From an uncultured Clostridium sp. (GTDB lineage Bacteria > Bacillota > Clostridia > Lachnospirales > Lachnospiraceae), in assembly GCA_947253885.1 (NCBI GenBank), contig CAMYAO010000002.1, positions 62,001-126,000 on the forward strand: a stretch of DNA of 64,000 bases, read 5' to 3'. The number at the start of each line of letters is the position of its first letter. The stretch's first letter is position 1. The position numbers and the translations under genes are program-made. The notes beneath the pieces were generated by a model. It was not told the origin of the DNA. It did no database searches and saw only the letters and a program-made list of their open reading frames with translations. Positions 1-9,653 of the stretch are shown piece after piece.

Positions 1-721
1 CCATTCCGGATAATCCGTTCAAGGTCTCGGATTTTGCACCCATTTTTACTCCAAGCTGAGAAATTTCTTTAATTCCTCTCGTAATCAATGCAGCTTTAGT
101 ATTGTCTCCAAAACCCAATCCGTCTGCCATACCGGCAGCCAGTGCAATCACATTCTTTAGAGCCGCTCCCAGTTCAATCCCTAAAATATCCGGACTGGTA
201 TATACACGAAATACATCATTCATAAAATATTCCTGAATCTTTTCCGCTGTTTTTCGTTCTCGTGCACCTGCTACAATTGTGGTCGGAAGTCCTCTTCCCA
301 CTTCTTCAGCATGGGACGGTCCGGATAAGACCGCAATATTTCCCTGAGGCAATTCCTGTTCCAGTATATCCGACATAATAGATAAAGTGACTTCCTCTAC
401 TCCCTTTGATGCGACAACAATCAGCTGTCCGTTTTCTACAAACGTCTGCATATCTTTTGCAGTACCTCTCACAAACGGAGAAGGGACTACCACCACCACC
501 ATTTCTTTCCCTTCGATAGAAGCTTTCAGATCTGTTGTAAAACTGATATTGTCGGGAATTTTTACCCCCGGAAGTTTATCTTTATGCTCATGATATGTAT
601 TCAGCATGGTTACCTCTTCTTCTATAACTGACCATACCGTTACATTATGACCGTTGTTTGCAAGTACAATTGCTAATGCAGTCCCCCAGCTTCCAGCTCC
701 TATTACGCCTAATTCTGCCAT
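1..721 (-). CDS. gpsA: Glycerol-3-phosphate dehydrogenase [NAD(P)+], C-terminus cut by window edge
   Basis: Cytoplasmic enzyme that reduces dihydroxyacetone phosphate to sn-glycerol 3-phosphate, the backbone precursor of phospholipids. The minus strand reads open from an ATG at 721 to the left edge, giving about 240 residues of a family usually 330-340 long. The Rossmann motif GxGSWG is at residues 8-13, and the conserved GAALKN block with the catalytic lysine lies near residue 195. A strong AGGAGGT site precedes the start. It follows plsY closely (26 bases), and the two act in sequence: GpsA makes the acceptor that PlsY acylates. The der-plsY-gpsA order is common in Firmicutes. The identification is firm; only the 3' end is missing. 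Confidence 0.96.
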   Translation of the reverse strand, partial: MAELGVIGAGSWGTALAIVLANNGHNVTVWSVIEEEVTMLNTYHEHKDKLPGVKIPDNISFTTDLKASIEGKEMVVVVVPSPFVRGTAKDMQTFVENGQLIVVASKGVEEVTLSIMSDILEQELPQGNIAVLSGPSHAEEVGRGLPTTIVAGARERKTAEKIQEYFMNDVFRVYTSPDILGIELGAALKNVIALAAGMADGLGFGDNTKAALITRGIKEISQLGVKMGAKSETLNGLSGM

Positions 722-747
722 GATACTGATACCTCCTCACATATTGC

Positions 748-1395
748 TTATTTGTTGCCTTTTGGACGAAATTTGTTTTCTTCTCCTCTTATTAATCTTC
801 TGATATTATCCTTATGCTTTATAAATGCCAAAATCGTTAAAATAATAGTTATAAAATATAATTCCGTCAGAAATGTCTGTGCAAGATGCAACCAGCCCAT
901 CTGTCCGAATAACAGTACCTGCAATAAAAATCCGCCGGAAATCATAAGCGAGCCAAGCGACATAAATCCGGTAGGGATTACCGCTGCAAAGAACAGAACA
1001 GCACAGACCGGCACCATAAGCGGATGAAATGCACATACAATCCCTACCGTACATGCAATCCCCTTTCCACCTTTAAATTTCAAATAAAACGGAAAGTTGT
1101 GTCCCAACACCGCACCTAAACCTGCATACATTTGAAGCAATTTCCATCCCGACGGATAGACCGTTCGAAATAATAACCATGCAACTATCATTGCCAGCAC
1201 TGCCTTGAAAATATCACCTGCACTGACTATCACTCCTGCTTTCCAACCCAGAACACGAATAGAATTTGTCATTCCGGTATTCCCGCTTCCCTGCTTTCTG
1301 AGATCGGTATGCTTCATCTTTCCATAAAATAGTCCTGTCTGAAAGAGTCCTGCAATATAACCGATTGCAAGACATATCACACGAGCCGTTATCAT
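748..1395 (-). CDS. plsY: Acyl-phosphate:glycerol-3-phosphate acyltransferase PlsY
   Basis: Integral membrane enzyme that transfers an acyl group from acyl phosphate to glycerol 3-phosphate, giving lysophosphatidate, the first committed step of phospholipid synthesis. The 215 residues form several hydrophobic segments. Family motifs are present in order: GSGNTGMTN at 36-44 (usual SGNxGxTN), GHN at 98-100 and KGGKG at 108-112. Length is normal. Its ATG overlaps the TGA of der by four bases (ATGA), so the two are probably translationally coupled. gpsA, which supplies the substrate, follows. Confidence 0.96.
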   Translation of the reverse strand: MITARVICLAIGYIAGLFQTGLFYGKMKHTDLRKQGSGNTGMTNSIRVLGWKAGVIVSAGDIFKAVLAMIVAWLLFRTVYPSGWKLLQMYAGLGAVLGHNFPFYLKFKGGKGIACTVGIVCAFHPLMVPVCAVLFFAAVIPTGFMSLGSLMISGGFLLQVLLFGQMGWLHLAQTFLTELYFITIILTILAFIKHKDNIRRLIRGEENKFRPKGNK

Positions 1396-2720
1396 TTCCT
1401 GTCTTCCTTTCTTTCACGGATAATAAATTTTAATGATGTTCCCATAAAACCGAAGCTGTCTCTGATACGATTTTCAATGTAGCGCGTATAGGAAAAATGC
1501 ATCAGCTTTTTATCATTTACAAAAATAACAAAAGTTGGAGGTTTTACACTCACCTGTGTCATATAGAAAATCTTTAAACGGCGTCCGCGATCCGATGGTG
1601 GTTGTTGCATCACAACTGCTTCCATTAATATTTCATTTAATACACCGGTCTGAATTCTCATAGAATTATTTTCTACTACAACATCTATCATATCATATAA
1701 TTTATGTAATCGCTGTCCCGTTTGGGCAGATACAAACATAATCTCCGCATAGCTCATAAAACTGAGTGTTTGTCTAATCTTATCCGTATACTGATAAACA
1801 GACTTGTCATTTTTCTCAATCGCATCCCACTTATTTACGACAATAATAATTCCCTTGCCACGTTCATGTGCGATTCCGGCAATTTTTGCATCCTGCTCTG
1901 TAATACCCTCTGTTGCATCTATCACCATTAACACGACATCTGCTCTTTCCACTGCAGTTACAGCTCTGATAATACTAAACCGTTCAATCTCTTCTTTAAT
2001 TTTATTCTTTCGTCGCAGACCTGCCGTATCAATAAATATATACTCTTTCCCATTATATCGAACATCCGTATCGATCGCATCTCTGGTCGTTCCTGCAATA
2101 TCTGACACGATGACACGATTTTCTCCGCATAGTTTATTAATAATTGATGATTTCCCAACATTCGGCTTACCTACGATTGCCACTTTGGTACGGTCATCTT
2201 CCTCTTCTTCATCTTCAGTATCCGGGAAATATTTTACAACTTCTTCAAGCATATCTCCCAACCCTAGCATAGAGGTAGAAGAAATCGGAATCGGATCCCC
2301 TATTCCCAAATTGTAAAACTCATATACATCCGGCATATATTTTTGATAACTGTCCACTTTATTCACGACCAACACAATCGGTTTTCCACTGCGTCTCAGC
2401 ATATCCGCCACTTTTGCATCGGAATCTACCAGCCCCTGATGTACATCTACCATAAAGATAATAACATCTGCTGTCTCAATTGCAATCTCCGCCTGTTCTC
2501 TCATCTGAGCCAAAATAACATCTTTTGTATTCGGCTCAATTCCTCCTGTATCAATCATTGTAAAATGATAATTCAGCCACTCAATGTCGGCATAGATCCT
2601 GTCTCTGGTAACACCCGGAGTATCCTTCACAATCGAGATCCGCTCTCCTGCCAAAGTATTAAATAGTGTAGATTTTCCAACATTTGGACGTCCTACCACT
2701 GCAACTACTGGTTTACTCAT
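1392..2720 (-). CDS. der: Ribosome-assembly GTPase Der (EngA)
   Basis: Tandem GTPase needed for maturation of the large ribosomal subunit. I place the start at the ATG at 2720 (442 residues) because it has an AGGAGAA site and begins directly with the usual SKPxVAxVGRPNVGKST. An in-frame extension to 2774 has no such support. First P-loop GRPNVGKST at 10-18, DTGG at 57-60 and NKVD at 120-123; then an acidic linker around 168-176; second P-loop GKPNVGKSS at 184-192; a KH-like domain closes the protein. The start overlaps the end of the upstream radical-SAM gene by eight bases and the stop overlaps plsY by four, which suggests one tightly coupled operon. Confidence 0.97.
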   Translation of the reverse strand: MSKPVVAVVGRPNVGKSTLFNTLAGERISIVKDTPGVTRDRIYADIEWLNYHFTMIDTGGIEPNTKDVILAQMREQAEIAIETADVIIFMVDVHQGLVDSDAKVADMLRRSGKPIVLVVNKVDSYQKYMPDVYEFYNLGIGDPIPISSTSMLGLGDMLEEVVKYFPDTEDEEEEDDRTKVAIVGKPNVGKSSIINKLCGENRVIVSDIAGTTRDAIDTDVRYNGKEYIFIDTAGLRRKNKIKEEIERFSIIRAVTAVERADVVLMVIDATEGITEQDAKIAGIAHERGKGIIIVVNKWDAIEKNDKSVYQYTDKIRQTLSFMSYAEIMFVSAQTGQRLHKLYDMIDVVVENNSMRIQTGVLNEILMEAVVMQQPPSDRGRRLKIFYMTQVSVKPPTFVIFVNDKKLMHFSYTRYIENRIRDSFGFMGTSLKFIIRERKEDRK

Positions 2721-4041
2721 TTGCCTGTTCTCCTTTAAAAGCCTGTACCAAATCCCTTCCATCTGTTCCGACAATCGTGATTGGAACGTTCAGCTTATCT
2801 GATAACTCTTGTTTCGTCATATCATCTAAAAATACATCTTCTCCGGTACGAAGCATATTAATTGGCAACAATAATTCTGCTCCGATCTCTACATCTGATA
2901 ATTGTTTTTCCAAATCCTGTCCGGTAATCAGACCGGACACTGTAATATCTTCCCCGAAAAAATCATTTCGAATCTCATATACATGGATAACTGTAGATGG
3001 AACTCTCTCCATATAAAACTCTGATAACCGTTTAATCAATGGAGCTGCCAATTTTCCGGTCGCCACACTGATTGTTTTTTGTTCCGTCGGTAAATCATCT
3101 TCTTCCCTCAAACAATCACAAAACTCCGTTTCCAATAACTGACACATTCCCACTCCGTTTTCTAATTGAATGTATCCATCATAAGTTTCCGGCTTTGGAT
3201 AGGGTTCGTTCGCCATAATATACCACTCATCGCTTGCATGTATAAAATGGTTATGATAATGCTCATAACAATAAGACTGCCATTTGTGAACCGTCGCAAG
3301 CAAAGCCTTCACGTCATCAGAAGTAAATTTCTGCGCCGGATACAATCCGTCGCGAAATTTCGTCAACCCCATTGGGACAATAGAAAGACTCTGCATGCTG
3401 GGGATATATTGTACCAGATCGGAAATCGACCGTTCTAATTCCTCTCCGTCATTTACTCCTTTACATAATACAATTTGTGCGTTCATTTCAATTCCTGCAT
3501 CTGAAAATTGTTTCAAACGTTTCAGAGAATCTCCTGCAAATCGATTGTGCAACATTTTTTTTCGTAATTCCGGATTTGTTGTATGTACTGATATATTAAT
3601 TGGACCGAGTTTATATTTTATAATACGATTGACGTCTGCATCTTTCATGTTGGTCAAAGTAATATAATTGCCCTGAAGAAAAGACAATCTGGAATCATCG
3701 TCTTTAAAATACAAAGTATCTCTCATATTGGGAGGCATCTGGTCAATGAAACAAAAAATACAATTATTTGTGCAGGATCTGTAATCATCCATAAGACCGT
3801 TTTCAAACTCAATTCCAAGATCTTCGTAATAGTCTTTTTCTATTTCAAATTCCCACTCTTCTCCATTTTGTTTTTCTATCAATATGGTCAGAAAATCATC
3901 ATTGATCAAAAAATGATAATCGAACACATCTTCCAATGGCTGATTATTTACAGATAACAAAAAATCACCTGCTTCTATGCCTAATTCCTCTGCAATACTT
4001 TCAGGAACAATATTGGATATTACTTGCTTTTTCAGTTTCAT
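2713..4041 (-). CDS. PDZ / radical-SAM / DUF512 family protein
   Basis: Protein of 442 residues whose biochemical role is not known to me. It starts with a PDZ-like domain (about 1-65, with a GIEAGDFLLSVN loop). A radical-SAM-like iron-sulfur site follows with cysteines at 90, 94 and 97 (CX3CX2C). The C-terminal half is DUF512, typical of this family. The start has a GGAG site. Its end overlaps der by eight bases. This pairing with der recurs across Clostridia (family knowledge), so a role linked to ribosome assembly or tRNA/rRNA modification is possible but is inference. The conserved cysteine triad suggests a metal-dependent enzyme rather than a scaffold. Confidence 0.85.
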   Translation of the reverse strand: MKLKKQVISNIVPESIAEELGIEAGDFLLSVNNQPLEDVFDYHFLINDDFLTILIEKQNGEEWEFEIEKDYYEDLGIEFENGLMDDYRSCTNNCIFCFIDQMPPNMRDTLYFKDDDSRLSFLQGNYITLTNMKDADVNRIIKYKLGPINISVHTTNPELRKKMLHNRFAGDSLKRLKQFSDAGIEMNAQIVLCKGVNDGEELERSISDLVQYIPSMQSLSIVPMGLTKFRDGLYPAQKFTSDDVKALLATVHKWQSYCYEHYHNHFIHASDEWYIMANEPYPKPETYDGYIQLENGVGMCQLLETEFCDCLREEDDLPTEQKTISVATGKLAAPLIKRLSEFYMERVPSTVIHVYEIRNDFFGEDITVSGLITGQDLEKQLSDVEIGAELLLPINMLRTGEDVFLDDMTKQELSDKLNVPITIVGTDGRDLVQAFKGEQANE

Positions 4042-4111
4042 ATTACTCCTAAATTACTCGATTTTAACAGAAAACTTTTTTCATCAATCTGTGCGTCCTT
4101 ACTATAATAGC

Positions 4112-4151
4112 AAAAAGAGCCCTATCTGTAAATTACAGATAGGACTCTTTT
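4112..4151 (-). terminator. Intrinsic terminator of nifJ
   Basis: Inverted repeat AAAGAG-CCTATCTGT / ACAGATAGG-CTCTTT with a short AT loop. Read on the minus strand it ends in a T run, 27 bases after the nifJ stop. It separates nifJ from the DUF512-der-plsY-gpsA operon. Confidence 0.85.
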
Positions 4152-4177
4152 CATTTAACAGGTACCGTAGATTCAGC

Positions 4178-7100
4178 TTATGCTTCTTCCGGTGCTCCGT
4201 ATAATGTTACTAATTTCTTTAAGTATGCATATCTTTCACGAGAAATCTTCTCTGACTGCTCAAATAATGCTTTTGCTTTTTCAGGATCCTGACGAACTAA
4301 TGAGTTGTAACGAACCTCACCATTCAAGAAGTCCTGATATCCTTCACCAGGCTCTTTAGAATCTAAGCTGAATGCTGCTTTTCCTTCCTCAGCCAACTGT
4401 GGATTGAATCGGAAGTTATTCCAATATCCAACTTCAACAGCCTTTTTCTCTTCTGTCTGAGCCTTTGACATACCGATCTTGATACCATGATTAATACATG
4501 GAGCATATGCAATGATCAGAGATGGTCCCGGATATGCTTCTGCCTCTGAAATTGCTTTGATACACTGATTGTAATCAGATCCCATAGCAATACTTGCTAC
4601 ATATACATAACCATAGCTCATAGCGATACCAGCCAAATCTTTTTTCTTAACTTCTTTACCGCCTGCAGCAAACTGTGCAATTGCACCTACAGGTGTAGAT
4701 TTTGAAGACTGACCACCGGTATTAGAGTAAACCTCTGTATCGAATACCATGATGTTGATGTCTTTACCGGATGCAAGTACGTGATCAAGACCACCAAATC
4801 CGATATCATAAGCCCAACCGTCACCACCGAAGATCCACTGAGATTTCTTAGCCAGGAATTCTTTCTGTGCAAGGATGTCTTTTGATGAATCGCAACCACA
4901 AGCTTCCAGAGCAGCTACCAGGCTATCTGTTGCTGCGCCGTTCTCTGTACCAACAGTATAAGTATCAATCCAGTTCTGAGCTGCTTCTTTTACAGCTGCA
5001 TCAGAAGCAGATTCTAATAAACCTTCTACCTTTGTACGTAAAGTGCTACGAACTGCATTTGCACCTAATAACATACCATAACCGAACTCTGCTGCATCCT
5101 CAAACAATGAGTTGGACCATGCAGGACCATGTCCTTTTTCATTAGTTGTATATGGAGTAGATGGTGAAGAGTTACCCCAGATTGAAGAACAACCTGTTGC
5201 ATTTGCAATGTACATTCTATCACCAAATAACTGTGTTAATAATTTTGCATAAGGTGTCTCACCACAACCTGCACAAGCTCCTGAGAACTCAAGTAATGGC
5301 TGTTTAAACTGAGATCCTTTTACAGAGTTTACTTTGAATTTATCGAACAAGTCTGCTTTCTTAGGTAATGACTGACCATAATCAAAGAATGCCTGCTGTC
5401 CTTCGTTTTCTTCAAAGTTCTTCATATCAAGAGCTTTGTTGCCTTTCTTACCCGGGCAAACATTTGCACAAGATCCGCAACCTGTACAGTCATATGCTGA
5501 AACGGTAATTGCGAACTTATACTGTGGCATGCCTGTCATAGGAAGTGTAGTCATTCCTGCAGGAGCTGCCGCTGCTTCTTCCTCTGTAAGTGCCACAGGA
5601 CGGATTACCGCATGTGGGCATACATAAGAGCAGAAATTACACTGAATACAGTTCTCGGAATTCCAAACAGGAGTATCTACTGCCACACCACGTTTCTCGT
5701 ATGCAGAAGTACCGGAAGGTGTAGAACCGTCTGTATAAGCCTGAAGATCGGAAACTTTTAAGCTGTTACCCATCTGAGCATTTACTTTCTTCTGAATATC
5801 GTTTACGAAATCAACAGTATCCTGTTTAGCACCTGTTGCCTTTGTTCCTGTAATATCTCTGTCAGTTGCAGTCTTCCAGCTTTCCGGAATCTCAATCTTA
5901 ACAAAGTTTTTAGCACCTGCATCGATAGCATCGTAGTTCATCTGTACGACTTTATCACCTTTTCTGCCGTAAGTAGCTTTTGCTGCCGCTTTCATCAAAT
6001 CAGCCGCTTCATCACCAGGGATGATATTTGATAATTTAAAGAATGCAGACTGTAGTACTGTATTGATACGACCGCCCAGACCGATTTCTTTACCGATATC
6101 GATACCGTTGATTGTATAGAACTGAATGTTGTTCTCAGCAATATAACGTTTTACCTGTCCCGGTAAATGCTCTTCCAAGCCTGCCATATCCCACTGGCAG
6201 TTCAATAAGAAAGTACCGCCCGGAACAAGATCCTGTACCATATTGTATTTATTTACATACGCCTGGCAATGACAAGCAACAAAGTTTGCTTTGTTGATCA
6301 GATAGGTAGAGCGAATCGGATCCTTACCAAAACGTAAGTGAGAAATTGTTACACCACCGGATTTCTTTGAATCATAATCAAAGTATGCCTGTGCGTACAT
6401 ATCTGTGTTATCACCGATAATTTTGATAGAGTTCTTATTTGCGCCTACTGTACCGTCAGCTCCAAGTCCCCAGAATTTGCAGTTGATAGTTGCTTCAGGA
6501 GTAGTTACAGGATTCTCTTTAATTTCTAATGATAAGTTAGTTACATCATCTTCGATACCAACTGTGAATACCGGTTTCTCATCATTGTGATATACAGCGA
6601 TGATCTGTCCAGGAGTAGTATCTTTAGAACCTAAACCATAGCGACCTGTGAAGATAGGTGTGTTATGGAATTTTGTATCTCTTAATGCTGCTACAACGTC
6701 TAAGTATAAAGGTTCACCCTGTGCACCAGGCTCTTTTGTACGATCCAATACAGTAATCTTTTTAACAGAATCAGGAATTGCTTCCAATAAAGCTTTTGCA
6801 CTGAATGGTCTGTATAAACGAACTTTTACAATACCGACTTTTTCGCCTTTTGCCAACATATAGTCTAAGGTCTCATCGATTGTCTCACAGACAGAACCCA
6901 TTGCAATAATAATATGCTCTGCATCTGCTGCACCGCTGTAGTTGAATAATTTATAATCTGTTCCGATTTTTGCATTTACCTTGTCCATGTATTCCTGAAC
7001 AATTGCAGGCATTGCATCATAAATAGGATTACAGGTTTCACGTGCCTGGAAGAAAATATCAGGGTTCTGTGCACTACCCATTAATCTTGGATGTGTAGGA

Positions 7101-7726
7101 TTTAAAGCGTTAGCACGGAAAGCTGCGATTGCATCCTTGTCTACTAAATCCTCCAAATCATCGTAATCCCAAGTTTCAATTTTCTGAATCTCATGAGAAG
7201 TACGGAAACCATCAAAGAAGTTGATAAAAGGTAATTTCCCTTTTAAAGCTGCGCAATGAGCTACTGGAGTTAAATCCATTACTTCCTGAACACTTGATTC
7301 ACAAAGCATAGCCACACCGGTCTGACGACAGGCATATACATCGGAATGGTCACCAAAGATACACAATGCATGTGAAGAAATTGTACGTGCGGATACATTG
7401 AATACACCCGGAAGCCCTTCACCTGCAACTTTATACAAGTTTGGAATCATAAGCAACAGACCCTGTGAAGCAGTGTAAGTAGTTGTCAAAGCACCTGCTG
7501 CCAAAGATCCGTGAACTGTACCGGCTGCACCAGCCTCTGATTGCATCTCAATTACGTTTACTTTTTCCCCAAAGATATTTTTTCTTCCTTGAGTAGCCCA
7601 TTCATCAGTAGCTTCTGCCATAACTGAAGATGGTGTAATTGGATAGATAGCTGCAACATCTGTATATGCATATGATGCATGAGCTGCTGCATGGTTACCG
7701 TCCATAGTTTTCATTGAACGTTTCAT
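4178..7726 (-). CDS. nifJ: Pyruvate:ferredoxin (flavodoxin) oxidoreductase
   Basis: Single-chain enzyme of 1182 residues that oxidises pyruvate to acetyl-CoA and CO2 and reduces ferredoxin, a central step of anaerobic fermentation. The N-terminal domain starts at the conserved region around YPITPSSVMAE. Two 4Fe-4S motifs sit near residues 690-760 (CIQCNFCSYVCP and CTGCGSCANVCP). The third-cluster cysteines are in the CAGCGET region. The thiamine diphosphate fold with GDGWAYDIG and a downstream NTGGQSSKSTP loop follows, and the C-terminal protective tail is present. Length matches the family. It has a strong AGGAGG site, its own promoter at 7791-7819 and its own terminator, so it is probably transcribed alone and highly. 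Confidence 0.97.
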   Translation of the reverse strand: MKRSMKTMDGNHAAAHASYAYTDVAAIYPITPSSVMAEATDEWATQGRKNIFGEKVNVIEMQSEAGAAGTVHGSLAAGALTTTYTASQGLLLMIPNLYKVAGEGLPGVFNVSARTISSHALCIFGDHSDVYACRQTGVAMLCESSVQEVMDLTPVAHCAALKGKLPFINFFDGFRTSHEIQKIETWDYDDLEDLVDKDAIAAFRANALNPTHPRLMGSAQNPDIFFQARETCNPIYDAMPAIVQEYMDKVNAKIGTDYKLFNYSGAADAEHIIIAMGSVCETIDETLDYMLAKGEKVGIVKVRLYRPFSAKALLEAIPDSVKKITVLDRTKEPGAQGEPLYLDVVAALRDTKFHNTPIFTGRYGLGSKDTTPGQIIAVYHNDEKPVFTVGIEDDVTNLSLEIKENPVTTPEATINCKFWGLGADGTVGANKNSIKIIGDNTDMYAQAYFDYDSKKSGGVTISHLRFGKDPIRSTYLINKANFVACHCQAYVNKYNMVQDLVPGGTFLLNCQWDMAGLEEHLPGQVKRYIAENNIQFYTINGIDIGKEIGLGGRINTVLQSAFFKLSNIIPGDEAADLMKAAAKATYGRKGDKVVQMNYDAIDAGAKNFVKIEIPESWKTATDRDITGTKATGAKQDTVDFVNDIQKKVNAQMGNSLKVSDLQAYTDGSTPSGTSAYEKRGVAVDTPVWNSENCIQCNFCSYVCPHAVIRPVALTEEEAAAAPAGMTTLPMTGMPQYKFAITVSAYDCTGCGSCANVCPGKKGNKALDMKNFEENEGQQAFFDYGQSLPKKADLFDKFKVNSVKGSQFKQPLLEFSGACAGCGETPYAKLLTQLFGDRMYIANATGCSSIWGNSSPSTPYTTNEKGHGPAWSNSLFEDAAEFGYGMLLGANAVRSTLRTKVEGLLESASDAAVKEAAQNWIDTYTVGTENGAATDSLVAALEACGCDSSKDILAQKEFLAKKSQWIFGGDGWAYDIGFGGLDHVLASGKDINIMVFDTEVYSNTGGQSSKSTPVGAIAQFAAGGKEVKKKDLAGIAMSYGYVYVASIAMGSDYNQCIKAISEAEAYPGPSLIIAYAPCINHGIKIGMSKAQTEEKKAVEVGYWNNFRFNPQLAEEGKAAFSLDSKEPGEGYQDFLNGEVRYNSLVRQDPEKAKALFEQSEKISRERYAYLKKLVTLYGAPEEA

Positions 7727-7790
7727 CTGTTTTCCTCCTATACAAAAAATAATGTCAGATTGAATTGTACTCCTTTACTAAAGCACACAT

Positions 7791-7819
7791 ATTATAGCAT
7801 GAAAAATTTGTTTAGTTAA
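7791..7819 (-). promoter_or_regulatory. Putative sigma-A promoter of nifJ
   Basis: On the minus strand: TTAACT, 17 bases, TATAAT. The -10 is perfect and the -35 matches four of six. It lies 65 bases upstream of the start codon. Confidence 0.55.
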
Positions 7820-7844
7820 CACATAAATCATGCATTTTTTATAT

Positions 7845-7857
7845 GTATACAGTATAC
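7845..7857. promoter_or_regulatory. Perfect 13-base palindrome GTATAC-n-GTATAC upstream of nifJ
   Basis: Two GTATAC half-sites around a single base form an exact palindrome 26 bases upstream of the predicted nifJ -35. It is a plausible regulator site between the divergent nifJ and ABC-F genes. No regulator can be named from the sequence. Confidence 0.3.
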
Positions 7858-7915
7858 CCTTTTTGTTGCTTTGTTTCAATTGAATTATTGTATATTTTAA
7901 GATACTTGTTTTCTA

Positions 7916-7944
7916 TTGATTTTCCACATATCTTTTAGTATCAT
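7916..7944 (+). promoter_or_regulatory. Putative promoter of the ABC-F gene
   Basis: TTGATT, 17 bases, TATCAT, about 70 bases before the ATG at 8015. The whole 7727-8014 gap is very AT-rich, so chance matches are possible. Confidence 0.35.
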
Positions 7945-8014
7945 GTTTTTTAGTGTCTATCTAACATAAATATAAATAGGAATTTAATTTTTAATTCTGA
8001 TTGGAGAACGATTT

Positions 8015-9652
8015 ATGATAAGTGCAAATAATGTGACCTTACAAATTGGCAAGAAGGCCTTATTTGAAGATGTAAACATTAAATTTACAGAAGGAAACTG
8101 CTATGGAATTATCGGTGCAAACGGTGCCGGAAAATCCACCTTTTTAAAAATATTAAGCAGTCAGATTGAACCTACCAACGGCTCTGTTGTAATTTCCGAC
8201 GGACAGCGTCTTTCTTTTCTTCAGCAGGATCAATTCAAATACGATGCTTATACCGTTTTGGATACGGTTATTATGGGAAATCAGCGTCTTTATAAGATCA
8301 TGAAAGAAAAAGATGCCATTTATATGAAAGAGGATTTCAGCGAAGAGGACGGTATCCGTGCTTCTGAACTCGAGGGAGAGTTTGCTGAAATGGACGGTTG
8401 GAATGCAGAATCCGATGCCGCTACTCTTTTAAATGGTCTGGGAATTGATACTGATCTGCATTATAATCTGATGTCTGAATTGAATGGTGCACAGAAAGTA
8501 AAAGTACTATTGGCACAAGCGCTGTTTGGCAATCCGGATATCCTGTTATTGGATGAGCCTACCAACAACCTGGATCTGGATGCAATCGCATGGTTGGAAG
8601 AATTTTTAATCAATTTTGATAATACTGTAATCGTAGTCAGCCATGACCGGTATTTTTTAAACAAGGTCTGCACTCATATTGCAGATATTGATTATGGAAA
8701 AATTCAGCTCTATACCGGCAACTATGATTTTTGGTACGAGTCCAGCCAGCTTATGGTAAAACAGATGAAAGATGCCAATAAAAAGAAGGAAGAAAAGATC
8801 AAAGAACTCCAGGAGTTTATTACCCGTTTCTCCGCAAATGCATCAAAGTCCAAACAGGCTACTTCCAGAAAAAAAGCCCTTGAAAAAATCGAGTTGGACG
8901 AGATCCGACCTTCTTCCCGCAAATATCCTTATATTGATTTCAGACCGGAAAGAGAGATCGGAAATGATGTTCTTTTTGTAGAGGGTATCAGCAAAACCAT
9001 TGACGGTGTCAAGGTGTTGGACAATATTTCCTTTACGGTAAATCATGATGATAAGATTGCTTTTGTCGGCGGAAATGAACTGGCCAAAACTACATTTTTT
9101 AAGATTATAACCGGTGAATTGGAACCGGATGAAGGAAGCTTTAAATGGGGAGTTACGACTTCTCAATCCTATTTTCCGAAATACAATTCAAAGATTTTTG
9201 ATACTGACCTGATTATAGCCGACTGGTTGACTCAGTATTCAGAGATTAAAGACGCCACATATGTTCGCGGTTTTCTCGGTCGTATGCTGTTCCCGGGGGA
9301 TGCAGGTATCAAAAAAATGAAGGTGCTGTCCGGTGGAGAAAAAGTACGCGTACTATTCTCACGAATGATGATAGAAAATTCCAATGTACTCATTTTAGAT
9401 GAGCCTACCAATCATCTCGATATGGAGTCAATCACCGCACTTAATAACGGTCTGATGAAATTTCCAGGTGTCATTTTGTTTGCATGTCGGGATCATCAGG
9501 TAGTCCAAACCACTGCAAATCGAATCATGGAATTTCTTCCGGACGGAAGCATGATCGATAAAATTACCTCTTATGACGAATATCTTGAAAGTGATGAAAT
9601 GGCACGTAAACGTACGGTTTATCAATTCCATGAAGAAGAAGACAATAACTGA
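8015..9652 (+). CDS. ABC-F family ATPase (YbiT/YkpA type)
   Basis: Soluble protein of 545 residues with two fused ATP-binding domains and no membrane segment. The ABC-F class acts on ribosomes (translation or antibiotic protection). First domain: Walker A GANGAGKST at 34-42, signature-like ELNGAQ at 155-160, Walker B ILLLDEP at 176-182, His-loop SHD at 209-211. A charged inter-domain linker (about 235-310) contains the RFSANASKSKQATSR block typical of the YbiT group. Second domain: altered Walker A GGNELAKTT at 352-360, normal LSGGE at 438-442 and Walker B at 458-464, but CRD where SHD is expected (491-493). It is one of only three plus-strand genes here. It ends convergently with ftsH at a shared terminator. 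The exact role is unknown; nothing nearby suggests antibiotic resistance. Confidence 0.9.
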   Translation: MISANNVTLQIGKKALFEDVNIKFTEGNCYGIIGANGAGKSTFLKILSSQIEPTNGSVVISDGQRLSFLQQDQFKYDAYTVLDTVIMGNQRLYKIMKEKDAIYMKEDFSEEDGIRASELEGEFAEMDGWNAESDAATLLNGLGIDTDLHYNLMSELNGAQKVKVLLAQALFGNPDILLLDEPTNNLDLDAIAWLEEFLINFDNTVIVVSHDRYFLNKVCTHIADIDYGKIQLYTGNYDFWYESSQLMVKQMKDANKKKEEKIKELQEFITRFSANASKSKQATSRKKALEKIELDEIRPSSRKYPYIDFRPEREIGNDVLFVEGISKTIDGVKVLDNISFTVNHDDKIAFVGGNELAKTTFFKIITGELEPDEGSFKWGVTTSQSYFPKYNSKIFDTDLIIADWLTQYSEIKDATYVRGFLGRMLFPGDAGIKKMKVLSGGEKVRVLFSRMMIENSNVLILDEPTNHLDMESITALNNGLMKFPGVILFACRDHQVVQTTANRIMEFLPDGSMIDKITSYDEYLESDEMARKRTVYQFHEEEDNN

Positions 9653-9653
9653 T

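Noticed and set aside
7801..7830. Rex (NADH-sensing) operator upstream of nifJ (TTGTTTAGTTAACACA)
   Set aside because: Half-sites resemble TTGTTA/TTAACA, but the spacing is shorter than the 18-base Rex consensus.
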